DNA of 64,000 nt from PALSA-607 sp963825425 (GCA_963825425.1 CAWGTF010000010.1:944139-1008138), one strand, 5' to 3'; positions 16,295 to 26,112 are shown, numbered from the stretch's first letter. A program made the numbers and translations. The notes: a model not told the origin generated them from the letters alone.

Positions 16295-18578
16295 TCAGGC
16301 CTTCTCGAGGAACTCCGCGTCCTCCGTGGCGACCAGCCGCTTGACGGCAGCTGCCAGCGGCGGGTGCTGCAGCAGCTGCGGATCGGCGTCGACGATGCGA
16401 GTCGCCTGTTCTCGCGCCGTCCCGATGAGGTCGCGATCGCGCACCAGCGACAGCAACTTCAGATCGCTCCGGCCGTGCTGCTGGCCGCCAAGAATGGTTC
16501 CCTCGCGTCGAAGCGTGAGATCGAGTTCGGACAGCTCGAAACCGTCGGACGTCGCGGCAACCGCATCGAGTCGCGCCCGGCCTGGATGCCCGGCAGGGAG
16601 TTCGGTGACCAGCAGGCACCGGCTCGGACGCGGACCCCCGACCCACCCGGCCACGGAGCTGGTGAAGTTGCGAGACGCCGAACCGCTCGGCGTCCATGAT
16701 CACCATGATCGTCGCATTCGCGACGTCGACCCCGACCTCGATGACGGTCGTCGCGACGAGGACGTCCACGGCACCGTCGGCAAACGCGCGCATGGTCGCG
16801 TCCTTGGCGTCACTGGGCATCCGGCCGTGCAGGATCTCGACCCGACGGTCGTGCAGGTAGCCATCGGCAAGCTGCGGACCAAGTTCGAGGACGCCGATGG
16901 GCGGGCGCAGCTGCGCCGCGACGGGCTGACTGCCGCTCCCCCTGGTTCCGGTACCACCACGCGATCCCTCGGCGGCGCCGAAGTCGAACGTGTCGCGCTC
17001 GGTGTCGGCGGTGTCCAGCGGACGTCTCCTCTGGCGCATCGGAGTCATCGGGTTCGTCGCCACCGATCCGCGGGCAGACGACGTAGGCCTGATGGCCGGC
17101 GGCTACCTCGTCGCGCACTCGTTGCCACACCCGCTGCGCCCACTCCGGCTTGCCGGCGAGCGGCGCGACCGCGGTCGTGATCGGCGCGCGGCCCATCGGG
17201 CAACTCCTCCAGGGTGGAGACGTCGAGGTCGCCGTACACCGTCATGGCGACAGTGCGCGGAATCGGCGTCGCCGTCATCACCAGAACGTGCGGCCGCCGG
17301 TCGTCGCGGGCCTTCGCACGCAGCGCGTCGCGTTGCTCGACGCCGAACTTGTGCTGCTCATCGACGACGACGAGACCGAGATCGGCGAACTGCACCTTCT
17401 CTTCGAGTAGTGCGTGCGTGCCGATGACGATGCCGGCTGCACCCGAGGCAGCATCGAGCAGTGCCTTCCGTCGAGCCGCCTGCGACAAGCGATCCGGTCA
17501 GCAACGTGACGGTTGTTGCCTTCTCGGCACCGCCGAGCTGGCCGGCCAGCGCAAGGTCACCGAGCATGTCGGTGATCGACCGAAGGTGCTGCTGTGCAAG
17601 CACTTCGGTCGGCGCGAGCAGCGCGGCCTGCCCGCCTGCATCGATCACCGCGAGCATCGCGCGTAGCGCTATCACCGTCTTGCCCGAGCCGACCTCGCCC
17701 TGGAGCAAGCGGTGCATCGGGTGGTCAGCAGCCATCTCGGCGGCGATCAGCTCGCCGATGCTGCGCTGACCCTTGGTGAGCTCGAACGGCAGCCGCGCGT
17801 CGAAAGCCGCAAGCAATCCGTCCGTACCCGGACGCCGGGCGGTGGCCGGCAGACCGGCGGCCGCCACGCGCCGCTGGGCCAGCACGATCTGCAGGATGAA
17901 GGCCTCGTCCCAAGCGAGCCGGGCACGGGCGCGGTCTCGCTCCGCGAACGTCTTCGGCCGGTGAATCCCTTCGAGTGCCTCTCGGTATCCGATGAACTCA
18001 AACTCGTCGCGGATCGCTCGCGGAACAGGATCTTCAGGCAGATCGAGCGTGTCCAGCACGAGCCGCATGCAGCGACGAATCTTGACCGTGTCGGCATCTT
18101 TGACGGCTGGGTAGACCGCCAGGATCTCGCCCGCGAAATCGGCTCGACCGGCAATGTCATCGTCTTCGACGACGTCGACTTCGGGATTGACGAGTTGCAA
18201 CTTGCCGTTGAACAGTTCGACCTTGCCCGAGAAGAACGCCGCAGCTCCCTCCTGGAAACGGGTCTGCTGCCAGACCTTCTGATTGAAGAAGGTCAGCACC
18301 AGCCTCCGGGTGCCGTCAGTTACCGTCACGTCGGTCTTGTTGAGGCTCTTGTTCGTCTTCGTGGTGATGCGCTTGCTGACCACTTTCGAAATGACCGCGA
18401 AGATCGTCGCGTATTCGCCTGGGACCAGATCGCGAAAGTCGGTCAGCTCCCCGCGCTTGTCCCAACGCCGGGGGTAGTGCCGAACCAGGTCACCGACCGA
18501 GTGCAGATCGAGCTTCTCGCCCAGAGTCGCGGCGATCACGCCGACAACGGGTCGCAGAGGTGCGTCGAGGCTGGCCAC
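16295..18578 (-). CDS. recG: ATP-dependent DNA helicase RecG (several frameshifts)
   Basis: Branch-migrating helicase that regresses stalled forks. The wedge/OB domain (DLVRHYPRRWDKRGELTDFR) is followed by helicase motifs Q/I (FELTKGQRSIGEL, LLQGEVGSGKTVIALRA), II (VVDEQHKFGVEQRDAL), III (VLVMTATPIPRTVAMTVYGD), then VEILHGRMPSDAKD, TTVIEVGVDVANATIMVI and the QLHQLRGRVGRG motif. Four frame changes are needed, near 17480, 17190, 17030 and 16640; all segments are in RecG order and uncorrupted, so errors rather than decay are likely. The GTG start shares one base with the preceding DAK-type gene's TAG stop. Confidence 0.92.
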
Positions 18579-20122
18579 TACTCGACTCCGAGCCAGACCA
18601 CCGAGGGCAGGGTTTCGACGCTCAGGTGGTTTACATCGACGTCGGGCCGGGTGGCTGCCATTTCGTTCGCAATGCGGGCGCCGATCCCCTCCGCACAGAC
18701 CACGGTGACCAAGTCGCCGCCGTCGACCAGCAGGCGCGATACCACCGACAGCGCGTCGGCAAACAGCTCATCATCGGCCGCCGGACCTGCGACTGCGCAG
18801 CGCGTGCTCCCGGCAGCCGCCGCCATCGCGGCCGCGTCTTCGGCGAGCGGCCGGTGCGGATCGTGCATCGCCATGGCGGAGAGGAGCTGGACCGGCGCCG
18901 CGACGCCGATCACGTGCGCAGGCACGCTAGACGCCTGCGCGACAACGCGAGCGCGCTCGGTCAACGACTCCTCGTCGTCGGTTGTTGCTGCTTCCTCCAC
19001 GAGCACCACCAACTCAGACGCCCCGAGCTCGATCAGCTCGGCCGCGTGCACGACATAGGCACCCGACCTGGTCAGCAGGTCGAAGATCGGCAGCGCGGCA
19101 GATCCCGCGGCCAGCACGACCGCCACGACACGGCCGCCGACCGCGACCGGCGCGTCCGGACCGCGCGGAGTACCAATCTCGGTGACGCGGACGTCGCGCG
19201 GCCGACCGGCTGCCACGCCGAGCTCGACCGCGGCAGGCGCATCGTCGGTGTGGACGTGCACGTTCCACAGCCCGTCTCCCCCAGAGACGACCACCGCTTC
19301 GCCGATCTCGTCGAGTGCGTCGCGCAGCGCCGGGCACGCGGGCGTCGTCGGTGTCGATGAGGTACATGACTTCGTATGCGGGCGAGGGCCCGTCGACGTC
19401 CTCGCACTGATCGAGTCGTGGCGACGCGAGTCGCGACTCCGGCAGCACAACCGCGCGCTCGGCGACCACCGCGTCGAGGACGTCGAGCAACACCACGAGC
19501 CCGCGCCCGCCTGCATCGACGACGCCGGCCCGACCGAGGACATCGAGTTGCGAGGGCGTCCGGGCCAGCGCGTCGCGCGCCGCTTGCGCAGCTGCCGCAA
19601 CGACGACGGAGAGCTGATCGGACGCCGTGGCGCGGGCCGCATCGGCAGCCTCCCGCGCGACCGTCAGCATGGTGCCCTCGACAGGTTGCGCCACGGCGGC
19701 GTAGGCGAGAACGACTGCACGCTCGAAGCCGGCCGTCAGAGCGCAGCCCGTCCGGCGGCCGGCGACTGCTCCGCGAGCACCTCGGCCACCCCCCGCAGCA
19801 GCTGGCTCAAGATCACCCCCGAACCGCCCCGGGCACCGAGCAGGCACCGTCGAGCGATCGCGGTCACCAGCTGGGCGAGGTCGGCGCCCTCGACAGCCGA
19901 GACATCGACCGAGTCTGCGCCTCGGCGTCCAAGGTCTCGGCTGCGCCTCGGGTTCCAGGTCTCGGCTGCGCCTCGGAGTGTCATCAGCAGGTTCGTGCCG
20001 GTGTCGGCGTCGGCGACCGGAAAGACGTTCAGTGAGTTGATCTCGGCGCAGGTCGCCTCGAGCGCGGCGAGGCCAGACCGATACCAGCGGCGACCCGCGG
20101 CGGCATCGAGGACCTCAAGCAC
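18578..20122 (-). CDS. DAK1/DegV-type kinase (DhaL-FakA-like, Rv2974c type; frameshifted)
   Basis: Homologue of YloV/FakA: an N-terminal DhaL kinase domain and a C-terminal dihydroxyacetone-kinase-like accessory region. In Firmicutes FakA phosphorylates fatty acids held by FakB; the actinobacterial role is less clear. Kinase motifs: NVFPVADADTGTNLLMTLRG, GARGGSGVILSQLLRG and VVDAGGRGLVVLLDVLDAV. The C-terminal half holds VHVHTDDAPAAVELGVAAG and ends DVNHLSVETLPSVVW. Frame changes occur near 19740 and 19330. A 25-bp repeat tract inserts a basic stretch (WNPRRSRDLGRRGADSV) after the first motif. Directly upstream of recG, as in mycobacteria. Confidence 0.85.
19914..19976. repeat. 25-bp repeat inside the DAK-type kinase gene
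   Basis: About 2.7 copies of a unit close to TCTCGGCTGCGCCTCGGGTT plus CCAGG on the plus strand. It encodes a basic insertion in the kinase domain not expected in the family. The core CTGCGCCTCGG is similar to the CTGCCTCGG core of the repeat block before recG. Confidence 0.8.
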
Positions 20123-20298
20123 TCGGCGTCCCCTCTCTTGTCTTCCGGCGTGCTGGGACGAGGCTAGCCAGCCGCCGCGACATCGGCCGGTTGGCGTGAC
20201 CGGCGCCGGGTCGGATACGTCGGATAGTCTCGTGCGGTTGCCCTATGTGCGGCAGCTCGTACTGCTGTCCGCCTCACCTCGCGCTTGGAGTGTCTCCC

Positions 20299-20487
20299 GT
20301 GTCTGCTGTCTGCGATGTCTGCGGCAAGGGTCCGGGCTTCGGCATGGCCGTCTCGTACTCGCACCACCGCACCCGCCGTCGCTTCAACCCGAACATCCAG
20401 ACCGTGCGCGCCATCGTCGGCCGCGGCACCCGCAAGCGCCTGAATGTCTGCGCGTCCTGCATCAAGGCAGGCAAGGTCACTCGCTAA
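20299..20487 (+). CDS. rpmB: 50S ribosomal protein L28
   Basis: 62-residue large-subunit protein transcribed away from the DAK-type gene. The GTG start (SAVCDVCGKGPGFGMAVSYS after the initiator) follows GGAG eight bases upstream. The zinc-binding form is present: CDVCG and CASC pairs. The end KVTR-stop lies inside a 14-bp tandem repeat that continues into the downstream spacer. Confidence 0.96.
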   Translation: MSAVCDVCGKGPGFGMAVSYSHHRTRRRFNPNIQTVRAIVGRGTRKRLNVCASCIKAGKVTR

Positions 20488-20516
20488 GGGTCACTCGCTA
20501 AGGGTCACCCGCTGAC
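20475..20516 (+). repeat. 14-bp tandem repeat over the rpmB stop codon
   Basis: Two exact copies of GGTCACTCGCTAAG and a third variant copy (GGTCACCCGCTGAC). The first copy encodes the last L28 residues and stop; the others form downstream spacer with repeated in-frame-like stops. Confidence 0.85.
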
Positions 20517-20517
20517 G

Positions 20518-20973
20518 TCAGTGGCCGCTCGGTCGCTCGTCACTGTTTTCTTGAGTGACTGTTCTCTGGAGTGCCGCCAGCACTGGCAGCCAGACGTCCT
20601 CGGCCTCCTCGGCGTCGTCCGGGTACTCGATCTCGTCGACGTGCAGCCGTATCGTCACGCCCCCGGGGCTCGGCCGGATCAACCACGTGAGGTAGACCGG
20701 CGGATCGTCGGGACCGGCCTGGACGAAGTACGACAGTCGGCGGTGCGGCTGAACACAGACGACGCGGCCGGTGAGAGCGCTGTCGCCTACCGATTGAAAC
20801 TCGATAGGCGCGTCGATCTCCCAGGTTGACCGCGCCGACAAGCCGTACAGGTAGGCGCCGGTGTTCTGGGCGTCAGTCAACGCCGCCCAGACACGGGCCG
20901 GTTCGGCAGCGACGAAGCACGAAAACGCGCGGGGCATCGGCGACGAAGCCCGCACGCCCTCGACGGCGCTCAT
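20518..20973 (-). CDS. SRPBCC / START-like domain protein
   Basis: Cytosolic helix-grip protein of about 151 residues from MSAVEGVRASS; MPRAFSCFVA, a little further in, is an alternative start. Typical features: FVAAEPARVWAALTDAQNTG at the N-terminus, GRVVCVQPHRRLSYFVQAGP and YLTWLIRPSPGGVTIRLHVD. The family (AHSA1/polyketide cyclase-like) binds hydrophobic ligands; function here is unknown. Stands alone, convergent with rpmB. Confidence 0.75.
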   Translation of the reverse strand: MSAVEGVRASSPMPRAFSCFVAAEPARVWAALTDAQNTGAYLYGLSARSTWEIDAPIEFQSVGDSALTGRVVCVQPHRRLSYFVQAGPDDPPVYLTWLIRPSPGGVTIRLHVDEIEYPDDAEEAEDVWLPVLAALQRTVTQENSDERPSGH

Positions 20974-21077
20974 GTCACCAACTCCCACCCCCAGCGAAGC
21001 GCCGGCGGATCAGCGATTTCGCAGAGGGTACGGCAGCACGGCACGCCTGTCGATGATCAAGCTCGTCTGCCGGTGTG

Positions 21078-21552
21078 TCACCCAGCGCCCTCGGGTCGGG
21101 TCCAGTAGCCGGCCATCAGTTCGCGGGACCACGCCGGCTGGCGAACGTCACCACGCGGAGCGAACTCCGCCATGTACGGCTTGATGTCGAGGACCGGCGT
21201 GCCATCGATGGCGTCAAGGCCTTGCACGGTCAACGTCAACCCGTCGATCCCGAGCAGCGTGCAGACGGTGACGCCGATCCGATTCGGTCGCATCTTCGCG
21301 CGCTGCGCGAAGATCCCACCTGCGGCCACTCGGGTTCCCGCGCGGGTGGCGAGCGCCGCGCTCGATATCTTCCGGATCGACCGCGTCGAACAAGAAGACA
21401 ACCTCGAGGTGGGAGAACTCGCCTAAACCGGCTACCGCGTCGACCGCGAACTGCTCGCCGTCCAGCGTGATGGTCGCAGTAACGGCACCCCAGTCGTCAT
21501 CGATCGCCTGCGTCCGCGATGACTCGACCCGCCCGATCGGTTCGACGATCAC
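21078..21552 (-). CDS. TsaA/TrmO-type tRNA methyltransferase-like protein (frameshifted)
   Basis: YaeB/TrmO fold protein; E. coli TrmO methylates t6A37 in tRNA-Thr. Starts at a GTG giving VIVEPIGRVESSRTQAIDDD, then GEFSHLEVVFLFDAV and GARHPRG; after a one-base slip near 21330 it goes on GGIFAQRAKMRPNRIGVTV and LDAIDGTPVLDIKPYMAEFA, ending with the family's PRGDVRQPAWSRELM. The GTG overlaps the stop of the acetyltransferase gene (GTGA). Complete set of family motifs apart from the slip. Confidence 0.88.
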
Positions 21553-22032
21553 GACTGTGGGACCCCGGCATCGACAAGGTTCTTGGCGAGATGCCGGGCA
21601 AGCGGCGCGCCCGCGTAGTGCCCGAACGGTTCGGCGTCCGCGTAGCCTGCGCTCGCGTACAGCGCCAGTGCCTCTGGTTGGTGCAGCCCGGTTTCCAGCC
21701 GCAGCCAAATCGCGCCGAGTTTGCGCGCCTCACCCTCGAGGTGTCCGAGCATCGCCCGGGCGATGCCTCGACGGCGCGCTGCGGGCGCGACGTACATGCG
21801 CTTGAGCTCACCAACCGCGTGGCTCGACGAGCCGCACGCCGCCACACGCGACCGGCTGACCGGCGTCCCGCCCGATGACAAAAATGCCTTGTGGCGGTGC
21901 GAATTCGACTACCGAGAGCTCGGTGACGTCGCGACCGCCGTACCGCATGACGTATTCCTGTTGCACGGCCTCGATGAGCTCGACTGATTCGGGTGCGTCG
22001 AGTGCGGCCGCGGCGAACTCGAGCTGATTCAT
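21549..22032 (-). CDS. GNAT-family N-acetyltransferase (frameshifted)
   Basis: Acetyl-CoA-dependent acetyltransferase, substrate unknown, about 160 residues. N-terminal part MNQLEFAAAALDAPESVELI to GQPVACGGVRLVE, then after a slip near 21830 the acetyl-CoA site GELKRMYVAPAARRRGIARA (R/Q-x-x-G-x-A pattern) and LGAIWLRLETGLHQPEAL, ending GYADAEPFGHYAG. The ATG overlaps the corrected thiD stop (ATGA) and its own stop overlaps the TrmO-like start, forming a three-gene coupled unit. Confidence 0.88.
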
Positions 22033-22818
22033 GCCCGCCCTCGCCATCCGTGATCGACCGGACCGATGCCCCGGCCGAGCGCGAATCCCGCAGCGATCGC
22101 CCCGGTGACGTAGTCCTTCGCGAGTTGCACGGCGTCCGGAACCTCGTCGGCCCAGCGCTAAGAACGACGCGATGGCACTCGCCAACGTGCAGCCGGTGCC
22201 GTGCGTGTGGCGGTTCTCTAGTCGGGGCGCGCGGTAGAGGTACTGCGTCGTCCCGTCGAACAGCAGGTCGACGGCGTCACCCTCGAGATGCCCACCCTTG
22301 ACCAGCACCCACTGCGGCCCGAACGCGTGCACAGCTTCGGCTGCCTCGCGCAGCCCGGCCTCGTCGCTGACCTTCACACCGGTGAGTTGCGCAACCTCGT
22401 AGAGGTTCGGCGTCACCACAGAAGCGACCGGTAACAGTTCGGCTTTGATGGCACCGACCGCGTCGGGCGCGAGCAGCGAATCACCGTGCTTCGAAACTCC
22501 GACGGGATCGACGACCACGGGCACGTCGAGGTCGGCAAGCACCCGAGACACGAGCGAAACCAGGCCGGACGACGCGAGCATTCCCGTCTTGACCGCGTCG
22601 ACGCCGATGTCGCCAAGCACCGAATCGAGTTGCGCCTGGACCGCAGAGGGTGGCAGCTCCCAGTACCCCTGCACGCCGAGGGAGTTCTGTGCGGTCACGG
22701 CCGTGATCGCGCTCATGCCGTGGACACCGCACGCCAGCATCGTCTTCAGATCGGCTTGAATGCCTGCCCCGCCGCCCGAATCGGAGCCCGCGATGGTCAG
22801 CACGCGCGGCAGGTTCAT
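22029..22818 (-). CDS. thiD: Hydroxymethylpyrimidine/phosphomethylpyrimidine kinase (3' frameshift)
   Basis: Thiamine synthesis kinase phosphorylating HMP and HMP-P. MNLPRVLTIAGSDSGGGAGI is the substrate-binding N-terminus; DVPVVVDPVGVSKHGDSLL and the ATP/anion-hole motif HTHGTGCTLASAIASFLALG are intact. Just after ALG an extra C near 22160 shifts the frame; corrected, it continues DEVPDAVQLAKDYVTGAIAA and ends DHGWRGRA with a stop overlapping the acetyltransferase ATG. thiL lies about 1.1 kb further right, on the same strand, behind a permease gene. Confidence 0.93.
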
Positions 22819-22834
22819 GCGTCCATTGTCCCAG

Positions 22835-23767
22835 CTACTCGGCGGGCATCGAGCGAGTGCCCGACCTGATGACCAGGGCTAGACCGCCGAGCAGCAGTAG
22901 CGCCGCCGGCACCTGCTCGAGCCGAACGTGTTGGTGCAAGAAGATCGCCGCAATGAGGGTGGCGCCGGGCACTTCGAACAGGATCGACAGGCTGACGATC
23001 GTCGCGCTCGTCGTCTTGAGCACGCGGTTGAAGACCGAGTGACCGAGCAACTGGGCGCCCGCAGTCAGCGCCACGATGCGAACCCAGTCAGCACCGCTGT
23101 AGCCGTGCAGGCTCTGGCGCCCAATCAGGCAGACCACGAGGAGCAAGACGGCGGTCGTCGAATAGCAGAGCGACGTATAGCTCGTGGTCGTGACAGTGCG
23201 CCGGACGGCGGCGCCCGCGGTGACGTACCCCGCGGCCAACATGCCGCCAACCAAGGCGAGCAGGTCGCCAGTGAGTGCCCGCCCGGACACTCGAACGTCG
23301 AGCCCGGTCAGGAGCGCGGCCGCGAGCACCGCGATCACGATCCCGATCCAGGCCGACCGGCGGATCACCGCCCCCCGAGTGCGGGCAAGGAGTGCCGCCC
23401 AGACCGGCTGCGAGGCTACGAGCGCGGTCGACGACGCCACCGAGGTGTACCGAAGGCTGGGGATCCAGGTGGCGAAGTGCGCCGCCAGCAGCGCACCGGC
23501 AGTCACGGTCAGCCGCCATTCGCGCCGCGTGAGGTGCCGCAGCTCCGGCCGGTGCCGAGTTAAGGCGGCGGACAGCATCGCGACCGCGCCGAGCCCGTTC
23601 CGCCAAAATGCGAGCGCGAGCGCCGGGGTGGCCGACGCGACGATCAAGGGGCCGGACGTCGACACCGCAGTCACCGCGATCGCGATGAGGGTCAGGTCGC
23701 TGCTCGACGGCAACGCCAACTCGTGCGCCGGCCCGGATGTCACCTCGCCCTCGCGCATTCCGGTCAT
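22835..23767 (-). CDS. EamA/DMT-superfamily transporter
   Basis: Inner-membrane permease of the drug/metabolite transporter superfamily with about ten helices in two EamA repeats. The first repeat opens with LTLIAIAVTAVSTSGPLIVA and has LAFWRNGLGAVAML; the second includes TGDLLALVGGMLAAGYVTAG and LFEVPGATLIAAIFL. Length 310 residues is normal. The ATG giving MTGMREGEVTSG is chosen; an ATG 33 bases earlier is possible. Between thiD and thiL, so a thiamine-precursor role is conceivable but the substrate cannot be told from sequence. Confidence 0.85.
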   Translation of the reverse strand: MTGMREGEVTSGPAHELALPSSSDLTLIAIAVTAVSTSGPLIVASATPALALAFWRNGLGAVAMLSAALTRHRPELRHLTRREWRLTVTAGALLAAHFATWIPSLRYTSVASSTALVASQPVWAALLARTRGAVIRRSAWIGIVIAVLAAALLTGLDVRVSGRALTGDLLALVGGMLAAGYVTAGAAVRRTVTTTSYTSLCYSTTAVLLLVVCLIGRQSLHGYSGADWVRIVALTAGAQLLGHSVFNRVLKTTSATIVSLSILFEVPGATLIAAIFLHQHVRLEQVPAALLLLGGLALVIRSGTRSMPAE

Positions 23768-23830
23768 GATGCCAGGACGGCGACTCGACGTACCGGACAC
23801 CGGTGCCGGGTCGGGTGCACACTTGGCGCC

Positions 23831-23951
23831 ATGACGACGAGTTCGGGTACGCGGTGACCAGCGCTCACGCCGCGCCGCGTACGCCCTCGTGTTCGTCGTG
23901 TTGGTATTCGTCGTGGTTCCGATCGTCGCGATGCTCGCCGCGTCCGCCTAG
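23831..23951 (+). CDS. Possible small single-pass membrane peptide (frameshifted)
   Basis: ATG giving MTTSSGTR then, after a one-base slip, GDQRSRRAAYALVFVVLVFV and VVPIVAMLAASA. A basic lead followed by a clean hydrophobic helix looks real, but as given no single frame joins start and helix. Its stop overlaps the thiL stop on the other strand. Confidence 0.3.
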
Positions 23952-24892
23952 CGGAAGTGATCGAAACCGCCTGCGGCGTAAGGCAATCCGTCGACTGTCA
24001 CGCTGCTCTCGCCAGCGCTGTCAAGGACCGAACCGATGACTTGCCATCCCGCGGGCAGCTCGACATCGGGTCGAAAAGTCGCGGCCAGTGCGTGGTCTTC
24101 GCCGCCGCGCATGATCCAGGTCAGCGGGTCGACGCTCAGCGCCATCGCCACCTGGCTCAGTGCATCAGGGATCGCGAACGCGGTCGAATCGATGTCGATG
24201 TGCACGCCACTTGCGGCCGCGACGTGGCCCAGGTCGGCAACCAGACCGTCACTGACGTCAATCATCGACGTCGCGCCGGCCTTCGCGGCCTCGGGACCTG
24301 CTTGATACGGCGGTTGCGGACGCCGGTGCGCGTCGACCACGAGCCGTGGCGAACGAAATCCCCTGCTCAGGGTCGCCAGGCCGGCCGCCGCCCACCCCAA
24401 CCGACCCACGAGCGCCACGACATCACCGGATCGCGCGCCGGACCTCGTTACCGGAGAACGGCCCTGGAGATCACCGAGCGCGGTCACGGCGATCACCAGG
24501 ACATCGCTGCGCACCACGTCTCCCCCGACCACCCCCGCGCCGACCAGATCGCACTCGTCTCGCAGTCCGTCGGCGAACCGCTCCGCCCAGAAGGCCGCAA
24601 GGTCAGCCGGCGCGGCCAGACCGATCAGCAGCGAGGTCGTCACCGCACCCATCGCGGCGACGTCGGCCAGGTTCTGCGCAGCCGCCTTCCGACCGATGTC
24701 GTAGGGCGTCGACCAGTCGCGGCGAAAGTGCCGCCCGTCGACGAGCAGGTCCGTCGTCGCGACCACCCGACCGTCGGGAGCGGTGATGATCGCCGCATCG
24801 TCGCCCGGCCCGATGAGGGTGTGCTGCCCGGTCGGCAGGCGTGCCGTGACCCGAGCGATCAGGCCGAACTCCCCAAGGTCACCGATACTGAT
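23948..24892 (-). CDS. thiL: Thiamine-monophosphate kinase
   Basis: Last step of thiamine diphosphate synthesis: TMP to TPP with ATP. About 314 residues. N-terminal ISIGDLGEFGLIARVTARLP and GPGDDAAIITAPDGR (metal site) precede VATTDLLVDGRHFRRDW, NLADVAAMGAVTTSLLIGLA, MIDVSDGLVADLGHVAAASG and the ending VDGLPYAAGGFDHF. No ATG/GTG/TTG precedes the conserved N-terminus: a stop lies just upstream and the first codon is ATC, six bases after GGAGG. The first standard start, a GTG at VVATT, would delete the metal site. Either ATC initiates or an ATG was misread. Confidence 0.93.
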   Translation of the reverse strand: MSIGDLGEFGLIARVTARLPTGQHTLIGPGDDAAIITAPDGRVVATTDLLVDGRHFRRDWSTPYDIGRKAAAQNLADVAAMGAVTTSLLIGLAAPADLAAFWAERFADGLRDECDLVGAGVVGGDVVRSDVLVIAVTALGDLQGRSPVTRSGARSGDVVALVGRLGWAAAGLATLSRGFRSPRLVVDAHRRPQPPYQAGPEAAKAGATSMIDVSDGLVADLGHVAAASGVHIDIDSTAFAIPDALSQVAMALSVDPLTWIMRGGEDHALAATFRPDVELPAGWQVIGSVLDSAGESSVTVDGLPYAAGGFDHFR

Positions 24893-24903
24893 CTCTCACC
24901 TCC
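24893..24903 (-). promoter_or_regulatory. Ribosome binding site pointing to an ATC start of thiL
   Basis: On the minus strand GGAGG-TGAGAG-ATC: a strong Shine-Dalgarno with six-base spacing to an ATC that begins the conserved ThiL N-terminus. It decides the start despite the non-standard codon. Confidence 0.6.
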
Positions 24904-25027
24904 GGTCGTCAGTTGCTACGGTGTCACCGACATTGTTGGACATCCTCGTATCGGGTGAGCGATGCAACCTCCCGCAGCCCGGTCGACCGTCTGACACACC
25001 GACAACGATCTCGAAGGGTTGGGCGCC

Positions 25028-25264
25028 ATGGTGGTGCAGGCCTACATCCTCATCCAGACCGAGGTCGGCAAGGCAGCCTCGGTTGCTCGTGAAATCTCCG
25101 GTATGAAGGGTGTGACGCTCGCCGAGGACGTCACCGGGCCGTACGACGTCATTGTGCGCGCCGAGGCACGCAACATCGACGAAATGGGCCGCATGGTGGT
25201 CGCGCAGGTCCAAAGTGTCGACGGAATCACCCGCACGCTGACCTGCCCGGTGGTCCACCTCTAG
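25028..25264 (+). CDS. Single-domain Lrp/AsnC ligand-binding (RAM) protein
   Basis: 78 residues consisting only of the effector-binding domain of Lrp/AsnC regulators, with no DNA-binding helix-turn-helix. Starts MVVQAYILIQTEVGKAASVA, then SGMKGVTLAEDVTGPYDVIV and ends DGITRTLTCPVVHL. Such proteins oligomerise through a beta-alpha-beta-beta-alpha-beta fold and bind amino acids or other small molecules. It is divergent from thiL, an arrangement known in other actinobacteria. Function unproven. Confidence 0.88.
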   Translation: MVVQAYILIQTEVGKAASVAREISGMKGVTLAEDVTGPYDVIVRAEARNIDEMGRMVVAQVQSVDGITRTLTCPVVHL

Positions 25265-25277
25265 CCCTGGACGGCGA

Positions 25278-26021
25278 TCAGCTGAGGTTGGCGCGCAACC
25301 TCACCTGCTCGAGCGCGTCGGCGTCGTCTTGCGCCGACATGGTGTGACCAACACCGAGAAGGACACCGTGCGAGCCCTCCCACGCGCAGAACGGCACCGA
25401 CTGTCCCTGCGCCAAGATCGTCGCACAGCGCGCAGGTCGTGACACCCGACGTCACGGTTTGCGGGGTCACCGTAACGCCAGCGACCGCGCTCGCCGGCGC
25501 CGATCGCTCCGACCAGCTGATTGAAGTCGGGCGCGTTTGACGATGCGTGCGCCGCGATCACGACAAGACCAGCCGCGCTCGCGTCGCTGGCACCGTAGAT
25601 GCCGACCGCAACGTCATGCAATCGCCGTCATGGCGCAGGCTGTGCTTTTCGCGACGTCAAGGTCGTGCCCCTGCCCGGCGGGGATCGACATTTTCGGCAT
25701 CCCGGCGAGCGACGACGGTAGCGGCTACCGGATGCGGCTGGCGCAGTACGTAGAACCCGACCGCCGTGACGGCGATGACGACGACGGCGATCACGGCATA
25801 CCAGCGGCGCGGCCCGCGCCCGCTAGTGGCATACGCCGACGTGGCGAACGGCGACGAGAGGTCCACCGACGAGACGGGGTTGTAGCCACCGGCGCTCGGA
25901 AGGCCCCAGCGATCGACGGTCGGCGCACCCACCGGCGTCGCACCGGGTGCGCCGAAGGCACCAGGCGCACCGGGCGCACCCGGCGTACTGGGCGCCCCAA
26001 GAAGTCGAACCCGCTGGACAT
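25278..26021 (-). CDS. Membrane-anchored protein with Pro/Gly-rich N-terminus (several frameshifts)
   Basis: Composite reading: MSSGFDFLG, then a Pro-Gly-Ala stretch (STPGAPGAPGAFGAPGATPV), a Ser-rich linker, one membrane helix (WYAVIAVVVIAVTAVGFYVL) and an outside domain: MPKMSIPAGQGHDLDVAKST, VAVGIYGASDASAAGLVVIA, VTVTPQTVTSGVTT and finally ILAQGQSVPFCAWEGSHGVL to RLRANLS-stop. At least three slips join these. Topology suggests a cytosolic N-terminus and an exported C-terminal domain of about 150 residues. I do not recognise the family; it is not clearly the DUF3515 protein often found near ddl/thiL. Transcribed in the same direction as ddl, about 90 bases beyond its stop. Confidence 0.6.
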
Positions 26022-26112
26022 CGATGCCTCCGTCGAGGGAACCCGAGGGTTGTGTCGGCAGGTCAGCGGGCCACGTTGAGGTACAAACGATCAGACGTGT
26101 CAGCCACCCGGA

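Noticed and set aside
15621..17063. 480-codon frame joining a RecG segment to RsmD
   Set aside because: Arises from a frameshift in recG and read-through of the repeat block; the two proteins are normally separate.
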